This document shows positions 30,604 to 42,450 of a DNA stretch of 64,000 bases, piece by piece (position 1 is the stretch's first letter; the number at the start of each line of letters is the position of its first letter). The stretch comes from Branchiostoma lanceolatum. Its lineage: Eukaryota; Chordata; Leptocardii; Amphioxiformes; Branchiostomatidae. The position numbers and the translations under genes are program-made. A model generated the notes under the pieces. The model made no database searches and was not told the origin of the DNA. It saw only the letters and a program-made list of their open reading frames with translations. The stretch lies in assembly GCF_035083965.1 (NCBI RefSeq), contig NC_089722.1, forward strand, positions 28,294,642-28,358,641. The letters run 5' to 3'.

Positions 30604-33600
30604 TTCTGGTATGTCAATGACTAAGTTGTCATCACCATCATATGCATCATCCAAGTCACTGGGTAAACTTTGTGATGACATGGACTCATCCATCGGTGCT
30701 TCTTGCTCACTGTAAATTGTAAAAGAGCAAGAGATCTCATTGTGAGGAAAATGTAAGGCAGTTACTGACTCAACAACAGCAAATAACCTACTTCTGTCAT
30801 AAATCATAAGAGCTAGAAATCTGAAAATTCTGCAAGACAATTTTGCTGTATTGGAATGAAGTTTATCGCAATGTTATTCCTCAAATAAGAATTACAGGGC
30901 TCAAATATTTTAAACCAAGACTCAGGTTAAAGAGAGCTTGGTAAAACAAAACTCACCTTTCTGGATTCCCAGAGCCCCCACTGAAGAGTTCATGTGGCAC
31001 GGTGGCAGACGGAGGTCCGGGCATTTGTAAGGACGAGAGCTGGCCCTTACTGGAGGACTCACCGTGCTCTTTGGCTACTTTTGATTTACTAGACTTAGTT
31101 GAGGCTAAGAAAGAAAAGGTAGTACAGTCAAGAATGAGGATAGCACAAACTTAACAATCACCCTACTGGCTATATAATGGTTTCCAAAAAAAGAAAACAT
31201 GTGACAAAATACCAAATGCTTGTATTACAACTGAATAATTATTTCCAGTAAAGCTTACATTTCTTGGGTCTCTGTTGTTGTTGTTTCCTTGGTCTGCCTG
31301 GCCCCGGGCTCTCACTCTTAACTCTCTGTGCTGAGGGGAAATAGCCTGGAAACCCAGCCATGGATGGAGCCTGTACATGTATGGAACATGAAGTAGAGTC
31401 CATTCCAAGTCACCGGGAGGGTAGTTATTGTCATAATTTAGAACTATTTTCAAGTTTTTGTTATTATTTGTGTAAGAGATTTGATACTTTTGAAATATTT
31501 TGAATGTGATTTCAAGTTTCTAAATATTTCTTAAGTTTTCTAAAACTTTAGAAATATTCATGATGTAGAATATAATATTTACAATGGTTTCTAAATAATG
31601 GTAACAGCATTCTACCATTATTTACAATTTTTTACAATTTCTTACCATTTTCTACCATTATTTGTAACATCTCTATAAATAGGACAGAGGGCTGGGAAGA
31701 AAGCAATTCACACATCCTTGCGAAGTTTAGGGAAGAATGCTTTCCACAAAGGACCCAACAGTGTCCTGCAGTGAAGTCTATAGATGTACAAAGGCAGACA
31801 GAAGGGCCAGATTAGCACCTACTTTTATGGGGGCAATCACCATTCTACCATTTTCTACCATTTCTTCTAAAAGTTAAATAATCACATAGATGTTTAGAAA
31901 TTATTACAAATAAAGAGGTTTTTGTGCAGTTACTTTCAAAATATTTCTAAATTATCTAATTAAATTCGAATAAATTCATATTTTCTATTTGATCTTTTAG
32001 AAAAATTTAGAACTATTGTCAGTCAGATATTCTTTTATTAGAAATGTTTCAAAATGATTACAAATATTATCATAAAACCCTCGCGGTGACTCGGAATGGA
32101 CTCTATTGAGTATTGATATCATAAGAAAGGGAATGACCTACATTAATGTGTGTAGGCCTGAAAAGAGTGTGCATCAGTAGGAAATTGTAAATAGTGGTAT
32201 GCATCTTTTCATCAATGTGTGTATGACCGTCAGTGAGGCATCAGAAGAGGAGTATGTTTATCGACAAACAATAAAACAATAAAAGATTGAAGTTACCATC
32301 ATGGGCTGTGTCATGGCGCCTGTCTGTGGGTACCCCAGTGGTCCAAACATGCCTGACATGGTACTGGGGCTAAACATGGGAGGGTAGGAGGTTGTCTTCT
32401 TCCTGGAAATACACAACATTTGGTAAGTAACAAAATTGTGCAAAGCTGTCTGAGCTTTTATTCTATGACCAAACAATTACTGCTGAAAGGAGTGGCTAAG
32501 ATTGTTCTCCATTTTTCTTTTCAAATTTCAATGGATAATCCATCATTCATATGTAACCCCTGCAGCTGGCAGTTGTTTTATGACATACATTTATTGAATA
32601 CAGTACACAACTTCATCCCGACATTAAAAGTGATACAATGTCACTACAGAGTCACTCACTTGTGTTTGGAACCTTCTGTCCCTGTGACCTTCTGTCCTTC
32701 TGTATCACTAGCATCTGATGATGCTGTTTCCTCCGAGTCTGATACACGAGTGTAAGAGAAAAACATATTACATAACCTGACAACTGGCAAACTGTTGAAC
32801 TTGCATTTCTCCTTAACCAAATTGTGTACATGTCAACTCCCAAGTATAGATGGTATTACTTGTTCAAGTTGTCTAAGATGAGAATTTCTGAACATAGCAA
32901 CATTAACTGCATCACTGTGACAAAACACTGTGTCTCCTATTTCTTGATATTAATATCATAATTGCATACATTGTAGGTGCCACAAGATCATATTCCCTGC
33001 ACACACACATGGCAGGTAACACATACCTGATGATGATTGGTCAATACATTCATACTGCAACAGCCTATCCAAGAGGAAACTGTGGAGAAAAAAAAGAAGG
33101 GAAAAACTGTTGTATCCAGTAGTGGAACAGTGGTAAACCAACAGATGTAGACTTTTATTACTCAACAAATACAACAGACCAAGAAACCTCCTTGAAAAAA
33201 CTAACGATTGTCTGTAGTATTGTTGCGATATTGTTGTGAGGGAGCTATGATATTGTTTTATTTTTTTTCTATTCTACCTTTTATCTCTGTTGATCTTCAG
33301 CAGTTTTCTCTGTGATTTTCTGAGCTCTTCCTGGAAACATTCTTGTTCCTGAAAAAAGAATGTTACCAATGTTATCAAGAACAAGAAAAGAAGATGAAAT
33401 AGACAATGTGAGTGATAGAAAATGTGATTTTATTTTCGTGGTGACCTCTCCACTTGCACTGTAAATTCAGTCCAAATTCATAACACCGCAAATATGTTTC
33501 CCCTCTATAGTACATACCGAGTTGTTTCAAATGCAAGTTTAAATTAAAACACAACATAAAACTCCCCTCCTAGTCCTACCATGAAATGTAACCACCATAA

Positions 33601-33999
33601 AAGTAAAAGAATTTACAGTAACCCATTGGAGAGACATGTTCAGCTTCTAGCAGACTGTATTTCTATTTGGGACTTACGTAGACTAGGAACTTCAGCTTCC
33701 GTTTCAAGTTCTTGTACTTCTGTCTATAGTTGACCTGGTCCTCTTGGGAGTTTTCAGCTGAGATGGGCAGAAATTATATTAGAAATCGGACTGGTTCAAA
33801 AGTCAAAACATTCCAATGTAATGGAAAGTCGCTATGCGTGTTTCCAAGGACATTATGTTTCCAAACATTATTTATTGACATTAAAAAAAAAAACGAATTT
33901 TCAACACAAGGTACAAGAGAACACACCTACTTGTTACATACACATACAAATATAATTTGTACACACAACCCACAAAGAGCACGTACCTGAAACTGGCAT
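30601..33999 (-). CDS. INO80E: INO80 complex subunit E
   Basis: Nine coding exons on the minus strand, from 5' to 3': 33987-33999, 33678-33757, 33278-33348, 33027-33079, 32660-32738, 32297-32402, 31259-31370, 30957-31104, 30601-30709. They join in frame to 256 residues (human 244). The N-terminal coiled coil YRQKYKNLKRKLKFLVYEQE through SFLLDRLLQYE is nearly identical to vertebrate INO80E. A Ser/Asp/Glu patch, a Pro/Met-rich middle, a basic GRPRKQQQQRPKK patch and the conserved acidic tail DGDDNLVIDIPE follow. INO80E is a metazoan-specific accessory subunit of the INO80 ATP-dependent chromatin remodeller in the nucleus. The first exon carries only 13 coding bases (MPVS plus one base). Confidence 0.95.
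31396..32103. mobile_element. TA-flanked TIR element in INO80E intron, 708 bp
   Basis: Ends GAGTCCATTCCAAGTCACCG and the mirrored CGGTGACTCGGAATGGACTC form an inverted repeat of about 27 bp with two mismatches, flanked by TA (31394-31395, 32104-32105). The interior is AT-rich with repeated TTTCTACCATT motifs. Confidence 0.8.
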
Positions 34000-34957
34000 A
34001 TTTGTCCTACTTTTTCAGTCCCTTTACTGGCTTAAAACGTTAATCACAAGGAAACGAGTAACCATAAATCCTCATATCATAATGGCTTCTGCTTGTTTTT
34101 TGTTTAAATTAGTCATACGTGTCACAAAACCGTAGAAAACGATAAAGAAGAGCTAGTATAAAGACGACGAAATCTTAGAAGTATCACGGTGACCTTTCCC
34201 GCTATGTGCAGTGACCCTGGCGTCATCACAACATGTGTAGTAATGACGTCATGAAAAGGTGGTAGGGTAAAATCCCCGGATGTTCCTCCTCTTTGCGGCA
34301 GTGGCTGAAAGGTAATGGTTACTTTCATAGTGATGTGCCACACAATCTACTGAATTTCTCAACAACAGCAAATCATCAGTAAAAGATACTTGGGACATTG
34401 TTAGATAGTTGTATGTGGATGCCTATACATTTAATAGTTTGTTGATATTGTGACATTCTATGGGGTAAAAACGCCGCCGATGTAGCGTTTGTTGCCATCA
34501 AAACCTAGCAAAGATGGCGGCCTCCATGAGACGGTGCTCGGAGTGGTCACGTTGGCTCTCGAACCAATATGTTACACCTTACGATCGCTCACACAAGTGC
34601 TCTTTTCAGTTTTCACATCAAATTATCAGAACCATATGTTCTTTTCCTGTCGGCATCGTTCTCCCTCGTGAAAGTCTTCAACTCATGTGCGGAAAATAAG
34701 ACTCAAACTTACCTTCCCATGACGTTTTCAAGTGATAGATTTTGTCTAGGCCATAATTTTTGTATCTAACCAACTAAACATTCAGAAGCTTCATATTACG
34801 TCTGTCATAGAATTAAACTGAACAATAGTTGATTGCATACAAAATGTACATGTGTTCTTTCGACATGTTTATAATATGTCTGTGTAGAACATAATTTGTT
34901 GCGAGTATATTTTGACTCAGTGATTGAATTTATATTCATGTGTTACTGTATTTGTAG
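34000..34957. promoter_or_regulatory. Shared upstream region of INO80E and RPL6 (head to head)
   Basis: Under 1 kb separates the two initiators. A full CRE palindrome TGACGTCA lies at 34244-34251, and AAGATGGCGGC, a YY1-type site common in ribosomal-protein promoters, at 34511-34521. RPL6 has an acceptor (TTTGTAG, ending 34957) five bases before its ATG, so a non-coding first exon is likely within 34450-34700, where pyrimidine tracts such as CTCTTTTC could be the TOP start. The exact start is not resolvable. A 61-codon ORF from 34514 is probably chance. Confidence 0.55.
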
Positions 34958-34962
34958 TCAAG

Positions 34963-37900
34963 ATGCCGGACAAAAAGAAGACGGCAGCAAAGCACTGCTC
35001 CCGCAATGCCACCCTCATTAAGGGGGTCGGCCGCAACAGCCGCTCCAAGATGTGGGCCAAGACCTTCATGTATGAGCGCATCAAGAAGGCCTTGAAAAAG
35101 CCCAGGTAGGTTGATAAGTGGCTTGATTGAATCAAACCTATAGTGGCCGCCCGTAACCGGTCAGCCCACGGGTAGGGGCCATAAAAGTCCCGGACAGCAG
35201 CAGTTTGCGTTATACAGACTAGTTGATAGCTTGATGTGTATAATAGGACCAAATGGATCATCTGTTTTGTTTTTAGGTAGGTCATAGTTTGGGGAGAAAA
35301 TTATTTTCAACTCCATGCACAGCTTTCCTTTCCATTGTGTTCGGACTGAATGTAAGTGATAATGCTGACATAATCTTTCAACCTTAATAACATGATGATG
35401 TTCCACTCAAATGTGCTTCATGTAACCTTTCCATCCCTAAATCCAGGGCTAAGTCAGAAACCAAGAAGAACACCAGGTTCGTCAACAAGGACATCGGTGG
35501 CGACAAGAACGGAGGCACCAGGAAGGTCCCAGTCAGCAGGACGGTAGGTTCCATCATGTGTAGCAAATTTATGATGACTAAACTTGAAATAAACCCATTC
35601 AGTTTAAACTATGCATTCGTCAAGTCAAAGGCGAAGACCCCTAAAAAATAACCTGACAGTAGTTCTTGTTTAGGCCATGCTTGATACCATGTCCAGATGT
35701 GTTTTGTTAATGTCTCAGGGGGCCTTCTACTTGAACGTAGTACTGTATTACTCACAAATCATGAATCACGCTACGCATGCACTGTTCAAACCGTAAACTA
35801 GCTTATCGAGAGAGTACTGAAAGTAAAGATCTCGAGTGTGTGTGTCTCACGTTAAATGTAAAATGGTTGCTTGTCCTTACAATTCATTTATTTATTCCCT
35901 TTGCACAGCCCAAGTATTACCCTACAGAGGACGTTCCCCGCAAACTTCGCAGCAACAAGAAGCCGTTCTCCCAGCACAAGAAGAAGCTGCGCCCCTCCAT
36001 CACACCAGGCACTGTCTTGATCTTGGTGTCAGGCAGACATAAGGGAAAGGTAAGTCATTCCCACATTGAGCTAGGGACAATACCAGAGTTACAGTGCACT
36101 TCCAGTCCTACTTTAGATACATAACCAGGGCTGTCTTCAGGACCCGTCCTTCTGTCCCAAGGCGGAAATTTTCTTGTTGGAACTTGAAAAAAAATTCATC
36201 CCATTCTTTAAAAAAAACTGAACTTCATGACATGAAATTGATCAAAATGTATTTCTGTAAGCTTTAAACAACAGATCTAACTAAAAAGATTAATAACATG
36301 GGCTCCCAAAGAATGAGTGGGCCGGAACAAAATCTAATGCTGGAGACAGGTCTGTACGTAAACCTTACTTTAGTTAAGTGATGACTAACCAATGAAAGAT
36401 AACAATTGATTACACTGTTTGTAAACTGTCTTGCTACCCACTTTCTCAGTCCTATGTACTAAATTATGGAGATTGATAGACTGGTAGCGAAATAATTTGT
36501 TAGGCAACACTACAATAGCTCTGCTTGTTCACCGTCAGCTTAGCTTTAACAGTTGTTGCCACACACACTAACATGATTTGAATCCTCCAAAGACTTGTTT
36601 AATACAAACAAAATAATGTGGTTTTTGTGTGAGGACAAAGTACCATGCTAATTTTCTCGTTTCTAAAACAAAGGTGGTGCGTCCCAGCCAATCACAATAA
36701 GACAGAAATCTTCATGTATCTGATTAGATATTTGTTGCCTTTTACAGAAAGTTGTTTTCCTGAAGCAGCTGAAAATGTCTGGTCTTCTTCTGGTCACTGG
36801 TATGTAATTCTTCTCATTGTTTTCTGTGCTTAGATTAGTTTTTATGCAGTATCGAAAGCATGGGTAGATTATTGTGTGGGGCTTAGTAAGTCTACTTGCT
36901 ATGGGAGTGAAAATGCATTAAACGAAACATTCCAATGTCTGTAGAAGATGTGATCAGTGCTCAATGAATGAATGAATGAATGTTATATTTTTGTGTCCTG
37001 CAACTCAATAAAGTCGCCCAGCCCATACGGACTTATAGGACACCAATTAAATTGTTGATAGAGGTACAGTAGTAAATAATAATAATCAGAAGTAAATCCT
37101 AATAATAGCAGTAATGATTAACACAAATAATATGAGCATAATATAGTGGCAACACAAAAGGGACACACCTGGTACATTGATTCAAATCAATTCATCTGAT
37201 TTGTACTTTTGCTCCTGGCAGGTCCATTCAAGCTCAACGCTGTCCCCCTGCGCCGCGTCAACCAGATCTACGTGATTGCCACGAAGACGAAGATCGACAT
37301 CTCTGGGGTGAAGCTTCCCGCCCGCCTGAACGATCGGTACTTCAAGCGCAAGAGGCTGAGGAAACCCAAGCACCAGGAGGGCGAGATCTTCGACACCGAG
37401 GAAGAGGTGATATTTCAGTACTTTTTCTAGATATTAGATTTCTGAAAAGTATAATTGTTTTACAATAAGGAGTCAGGCAAAACTCTGAGCAAGGTGCACT
37501 GGTCTCAACCTCAGAAGCAGGTGTTATTTTCCTCATTCTACAGAACCAGAACACTTTCTTATGGAGTCGAGTTACCCTTTGAACAATGTGGCTTTCTTGT
37601 AGGATTTTTTTCGTCAGATAACCTAATCTTTCTTGTTAAGTCATAACTGAATCATGTCGAACAGGAGGCAGGAGAATGAAACTTTTGGATTAACTAAAAT
37701 GAGGGGAAAATGTTTGCCCTTCTAGTTTCAAGACCACATTGAATTGAGCATTAGAATAACACTTGGAGTGAAATGGGTTAGGAAGCTTGTTTAAGGCATT
37801 TGTGCTAAAACAGAATCTTTTTCCCCAACAGAAATACTCTGTCAGTCAAGAAAGAAAGGAAGACCAGGTTGCTGTGGACAGCCAGATCCTGCCACTGCTG

Positions 37901-37984
37901 CAGAATGAAAAGCACCTGAAGAGCTACATGCGCTCCACCTTCTCTCTGAAGAACGGCCAATATCCACACGAGATGGTGTTCTAA
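34963..37984 (+). CDS. RPL6: 60S ribosomal protein L6 (eL6)
   Basis: Exons 34963-35105, 35447-35543, 35909-36049, 36748-36799, 37222-37406 and 37832-37984 join in frame to 256 residues (human 288; the N-terminal Lys-rich extension is shorter). Signature stretches are [89 protein letters not shown] and the end [10 protein letters not shown]. It is a structural protein of the large cytosolic ribosomal subunit. AATAAA at 38019-38024, only 35 bp after the stop, gives a short 3' UTR typical of ribosomal-protein genes. Confidence 0.97.
36126..36354. mobile_element. hAT-like MITE remnant in RPL6 intron 3
   Basis: Ends CAGGGCTGTCTTCAG and the mirror of CAGACCTGTCTCCAG are imperfect inverted repeats. 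The flanks TACATAAC and TACGTAAA may be a decayed 8-bp duplication. Its right part, around AACATGGGCTCC and AATGAGTGGG, recurs at 55569-55620. Confidence 0.55.
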
Positions 37985-38018
37985 GATGTCGGGCTATCCA
38001 TACTGACTAAAACACTCA

Positions 38019-38024
38019 AATAAA
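38019..38024 (+). terminator. RPL6 poly(A) signal
   Basis: AATAAA 35 bp after the RPL6 stop codon. Confidence 0.8.
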
Positions 38025-38886
38025 ACCAACTGGAAATATATGAGAATGTCGTGCTTGTGGTTACTGTGTTCAGATTGTTTGCTTAGACCTATGTAGTGAT
38101 ACATAAGGCAGGAAGTTTCCTTGCTGTTTCAGTAGCAGAGTATATTTTTACAGGAAGGGGTTGCTAGCCCCTCCCCTGGTTATTGTGTGGTAAGTTGAAA
38201 TAGGATACTGGTAGTTTTCGTAGAAGTAGGATGTGTGTTTCACTTCACACAAGAAAATACAGTGAGCAAGCATATGTGTTCATAACATTCTGTTAAGGCT
38301 TCATCAGGCTCCCATAAAGCCTTACACACTTTATTTCATGAATGACCTAGATGCCAGTCAATTTCCCATAAATTCATTCTTCATGACTGATGCATTATCT
38401 GACAATTTCAGATTTGATACAGATACTCTTCTTCCTTTCTAACACATGGTAACACTACAGCATTCCAATATAATTGCCCGAAAAAATGAGATGATAAAAC
38501 ACAAGCAAAGTGACCTGAAGTTTTATCCTACAATCTAGCCTCAAATCAGACATAGCATGGCCAAATGACCATAAATGTAAACAGCACTGTTGAATATGTA
38601 ATATTAAGTACGATAAGGAAATGAGGCTTGACAATTTTGAGTTCATTAGTGATGATTACATATGCAATGTAATCTCTTAACAATGTATAGTTGGTTGAGA
38701 TGAATTGATGCATGTTTGTAACAATTTGGTATGCTAAGTTATCTGAACCAAGTTTAGGGCATGGAGGTACTGATAGCAATCTAAAGGTAATGATGATAAA
38801 GATACAAAAAATGTTTGTCATGACGTTCGGAAAAGTGCATCACAATGAAATAATGCCATATGGGTACAACTTGACCCACATTGTTA
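38025..38886. other. Intergenic / 3' region between RPL6 and the 731-residue gene
   Basis: AT-rich with no coding signal beyond short chance ORFs. It should hold the 3' UTR of the minus-strand gene ending at 38887; I see no single obvious poly(A) signal to fix its end. Confidence 0.4.
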
Positions 38887-41082
38887 TTAATCCATTAAGT
38901 CCGAGTTCAAGGTTGCCCAGTCATCACCTGGGTCACACCTTAGTCCTCCAAGGTCAGCATCCATATTTCCCGTTGTCATGGATACCTGAGACTGACAGGC
39001 TTCTTCATCAGCGGCTGCTTTGGTGAAGAACCCGGAAGGACGGCCCTCGAACACTTCCGTGTCTCCATACAGGAACGCGATGGCATTCTGTGCGTTTTCC
39101 GTCATAGGGATCCCACCTTCAGCGTGGTACATCTCTTCTGTACCCTCCAACTGTCCGCTGACTGGATCGTGTGGTCGCGGGGCGGGACGAGGCTTTCTAC
39201 ACTTTCTCTTGTCGGTCGGATCTGGTCCAAACTGGTCGAGGATGGACTTTCTGTTGTCCATCATGGTGACGTATCTGTTGACGTCTCGGACTTCCCTGTA
39301 GCGTCGTGCCTCCGGCGTCTCGGAGTACATGTCGGTCAGTCTGCTTTCGCAAGGCGGCGCTAGCTTCAACACGTTCAAACCTGGAGACACACGAGTCTCC
39401 GTTGAATCAAGCTCCTTGAAAGACGGGTTCGGGCTTTTCTCCTTCCTACTGGATGGTTGTTCCGTTGTTGATTTTCTTCTCTTCGTGGATCCTTTCTTCT
39501 TTGCTTTCAGTTTCTTTTGCTTCTTCCTTCCACTCGAGGTATTTTGAGCTCCCTGTCGGCCCAGAACATTCGTCGCGGCAGGCTCACTGGACTCAAGGAG
39601 ACCCTCCACTTCAGTCAAGTCGCCCAAAAGTTTTGACCACGCTCTCTCGTCATCTTGGACATGACGGTGCCCTGTGCCTCCATTCCCCAAACCACCGTGC
39701 TCGTAAGAGTAGATGATATCCTCCACGGTGTGATCATCATTTCCATTGCCTACAAGCAAGTCCACGGCATGGTCGTCGAACGAATACGACTGTCTGTCTG
39801 TAGAAACCGGAGAGTTGTTGTCCAAGAAGAGAGCGTCCTTCTCTCCGTGAAGTCCGAACATCTGCTCAATGTGGTAGGCAGAGTCTGGAAACTCCACACC
39901 ACTGCTGTAGGCCTGACGCTTCTGTGTAGCAGTGATCCTCCCCTGGTCAAACAAGTCAAGGATGTACTCATCCGGATCGAACCCGGTCACATGCCTGTAT
40001 TCGTACGGACTCTCTTCCCTCCAGTAACTGTAACGATTCGCCTCACTGTTGTTGTCATTTTCTAACACAGTTGGCTCACTTGCAGTCGTCTTTACGTGTT
40101 CTTCCCTAGTTTCAGGAGTTGATCCACTTTCGGTCACAAAGAAACTGTATCCTGGCGGAGTGTTCTCTGTTGGCAGTGCCGCATCCTCGCTCCGGGGCTC
40201 TTCGTGGTCAATCTTAAGTACTTCTGCATAACCCGTAGAGTTATCAGAAGCTGGTAGCCCTCTCCTTGTATCTGTTGATGTACTAGGTGTTGACGACTCG
40301 CGCTCCTCGGTCGCGATCTTGATGTAGACGGACATGTCTTGGCAGGCGGCAACTTTGTACATAGTGCGAGGGCGTCGGAACTTCGGCTTGGTGGCACCAG
40401 GCGGAGGGTGTACGACAGTGTCGTCAGGTTCTGCAACACCGTTTGGCTGTCCGGAAGTTTCCGGTGACAACCTCTCGTCTGCTGTATCATGGCCTCTTCT
40501 TGTTGGAGGACGCGGCGGGTCTTCCCTTGTAGGTATTGCAGGCGAGTACTGTACCGTCCCGTAGGTGGGTGGATAGTGGAACGTCGCCCGCACGGGAATG
40601 GCCGAAGACGAGGTGCTCAGCCGAGCCCCTCGCCCGCTGCGCTTGTCGTTCCTTCCAAGATGCGGTTTTAGCTTTGGGGCCTTTTGAGATACTGGTGTCG
40701 TTAGAAGGGATGGATCGCTAAAGATGAGTCGAGGGGAGCCTGTTTTGTCATAGGCACTCGGATAAAAGTCGTTGGAAGCACAACATAAGGCCTCATCTGG
40801 CGCTACATCTTCCTGCTTCTGTCGCAACAGGTTGACGTCGATGCGGAAGGCGTTATTAGAGTTATCGTCTGCGATCTTCAGTCCGCTGAGATCAGGCGCG
40901 ACGTACGGGGAGTCCCCGCTGGGTTTGGACGGCGGGCGGACCACGGTGCGCCAGTCGGAGTTAGGTTCCCGCCACCGCCGCGGTCGGACCGCCTGGATGT
41001 CAACAGGCCTGGCCGGCCACATGGGCATCCGGGATATCCCGGCATGCTCGGCCTCTTGAACCACGCTTCCCTCGTTAGACAT
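38887..41082 (-). CDS. Unrecognised 731-residue disordered protein, single coding exon
   Basis: An open frame of 731 codons starts at ATG 41082 (MSNEGSVVQE) and ends with TAA at 38887. Codon use and the length without stops mark it as a real gene, but I recognise no family. The protein is largely hydrophilic: Pro/Arg-rich N-terminal third, acidic middle (around FDPDEYILDLFDQGRITATQ and DDHTVEDIIYSYEH), a strongly basic Lys patch (GRKKQKKLKAKKKGSTKRRK, about residues 525-545), then an ordered-looking, probably helical, segment RRYREVRDVNRYVTMMDNRK and a C-terminal piece ENAQNAIAFLYGDTEVFEG. No signal peptide or membrane segment. An AG acceptor (TATCACAG) lies a few bases before the ATG, and a GT donor at about 42307 could end an upstream non-coding exon. 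Function unknown; the basic patch suggests a nuclear or nucleic-acid-associated protein. Confidence 0.85.
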   Translation of the reverse strand: MSNEGSVVQEAEHAGISRMPMWPARPVDIQAVRPRRWREPNSDWRTVVRPPSKPSGDSPYVAPDLSGLKIADDNSNNAFRIDVNLLRQKQEDVAPDEALCCASNDFYPSAYDKTGSPRLIFSDPSLLTTPVSQKAPKLKPHLGRNDKRSGRGARLSTSSSAIPVRATFHYPPTYGTVQYSPAIPTREDPPRPPTRRGHDTADERLSPETSGQPNGVAEPDDTVVHPPPGATKPKFRRPRTMYKVAACQDMSVYIKIATEERESSTPSTSTDTRRGLPASDNSTGYAEVLKIDHEEPRSEDAALPTENTPPGYSFFVTESGSTPETREEHVKTTASEPTVLENDNNSEANRYSYWREESPYEYRHVTGFDPDEYILDLFDQGRITATQKRQAYSSGVEFPDSAYHIEQMFGLHGEKDALFLDNNSPVSTDRQSYSFDDHAVDLLVGNGNDDHTVEDIIYSYEHGGLGNGGTGHRHVQDDERAWSKLLGDLTEVEGLLESSEPAATNVLGRQGAQNTSSGRKKQKKLKAKKKGSTKRRKSTTEQPSSRKEKSPNPSFKELDSTETRVSPGLNVLKLAPPCESRLTDMYSETPEARRYREVRDVNRYVTMMDNRKSILDQFGPDPTDKRKCRKPRPAPRPHDPVSGQLEGTEEMYHAEGGIPMTENAQNAIAFLYGDTEVFEGRPSGFFTKAAADEEACQSQVSMTTGNMDADLGGLRCDPGDDWATLNSDLMD

Positions 41083-42450
41083 CACTGGCAGTGGCTGTGA
41101 TAGAGGAAGAAGGAAAGGAATTCAATAATTAATTTATACTACTAGTTTGTTGTAAATTGGACAAGGTTGCCCTGTTATTATAAAGTAAAAAGATAGACGG
41201 CCACGCAAGGCTCCCTCGGTGAATGAAAAAAAGGCGCTTTAATATATGAGATAAAGAACTTTTTTCATAACTACGCTAGAAAAGCTGTTGAGGTTAACTA
41301 ACAATGTTTCCATATCCATTCACTTTGGGAGTCTGCATAGCCTTTAGACTAGATGCTTAACTGTATCCCAAGAACATGTACAAATGTATGTATTGAATTG
41401 CTCTCTCAATTTGCATTGTCGCTACCAATATAATATCGTCTTTATTGAGCCTTCAACTTCAATTCAGATACTAAGAATACATGTACAGTCTTATAAAGTT
41501 TCATTAGAAACAATTCTTCTGTAAAGTTTGTTCTTGGTTCTTATAAGGTGTAACCCGATATATTTATCTACAGTATTTCTGCACAACCAGGAGACGAATA
41601 TCGTTTCAGCACCAAGGACAGGCCAAAGTAAGGGAGGGTTAACACGCTATTCAAACAGCACTGCGGCGAATTGTCTTTTTTGTCGACGGCAAGAAGCTTG
41701 GATTTAAAATCTTTGATCATGTTAGAAAAATGCCACGAATAATTGTTCTTCGCTACAAATGTAATTTCTAAAGAAAAATCTTCTTTTTCTAAGTCAAGTT
41801 TGTCTTGACGCCAATTTGTAGAATTAATTATCCCGCGTTATCAGATATAGATGAATCTACGTTCATGAGTTTCATAAATGATTCCGTAGATCCGAAAAAT
41901 GTGATCGATAAGCTATGTAAGTTGTAACGTCGGAAGAATACAAACATGTTTGCAACAGTAAGCTACGAAAAGGGTACCAGGGTTAGGACAACCATGATGT
42001 TACAAAGATGTTCCAGAACAGCGCTGGCGCCTTGTGCACTTTTTGCTGAACGAAACACTAAAAAACTAACGTTGTATGAAAATTGTAAGAACGCTTAGAT
42101 CAACTGTCCAGCTGTGTTGGTTTTGGCTAATCCTGCCAACATTTCATACGAGCAAATACGTGGCAAGTCTCGACATGAAAGCGCCAATATGAGGAATGTT
42201 GTTTAGTGTCTGAGCCGATCGAACCCCGTGCATAGCGACGTCGACCGTTCTTCAGTTCATAGGAAAACAAAGATCGCCATCAAACAAGAAAACGAACGTT
42301 ACATACCTCGATCTGCTTGTACTAATGTCCCAACCGAGTCAGGAAAATGGCTACATGTTTTCTTCTCACAAACTTCCGTCTGTCTGCCCACTACAGACAT
42401 CCTTCTGTGGGCTCAATGCGACCACAACTAAACTAAACGCAGTCGCGAAA
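41083..42450 (-). other. Probable 5' UTR intron and first exon of the 731-residue gene
   Basis: On the minus strand the context GATCGAG|GTATGT gives a good donor whose exon border is at 42307, and the matching acceptor lies just before the ATG at 41082. The first exon would be non-coding and start somewhere above 42307. No TATA box was recognised. Confidence 0.4.

Noticed and set aside
34514..34699. 61-codon ORF starting ATGGCGGCC
   Set aside because: Its start is the YY1-type promoter site; there is no homology or splice continuation into RPL6.
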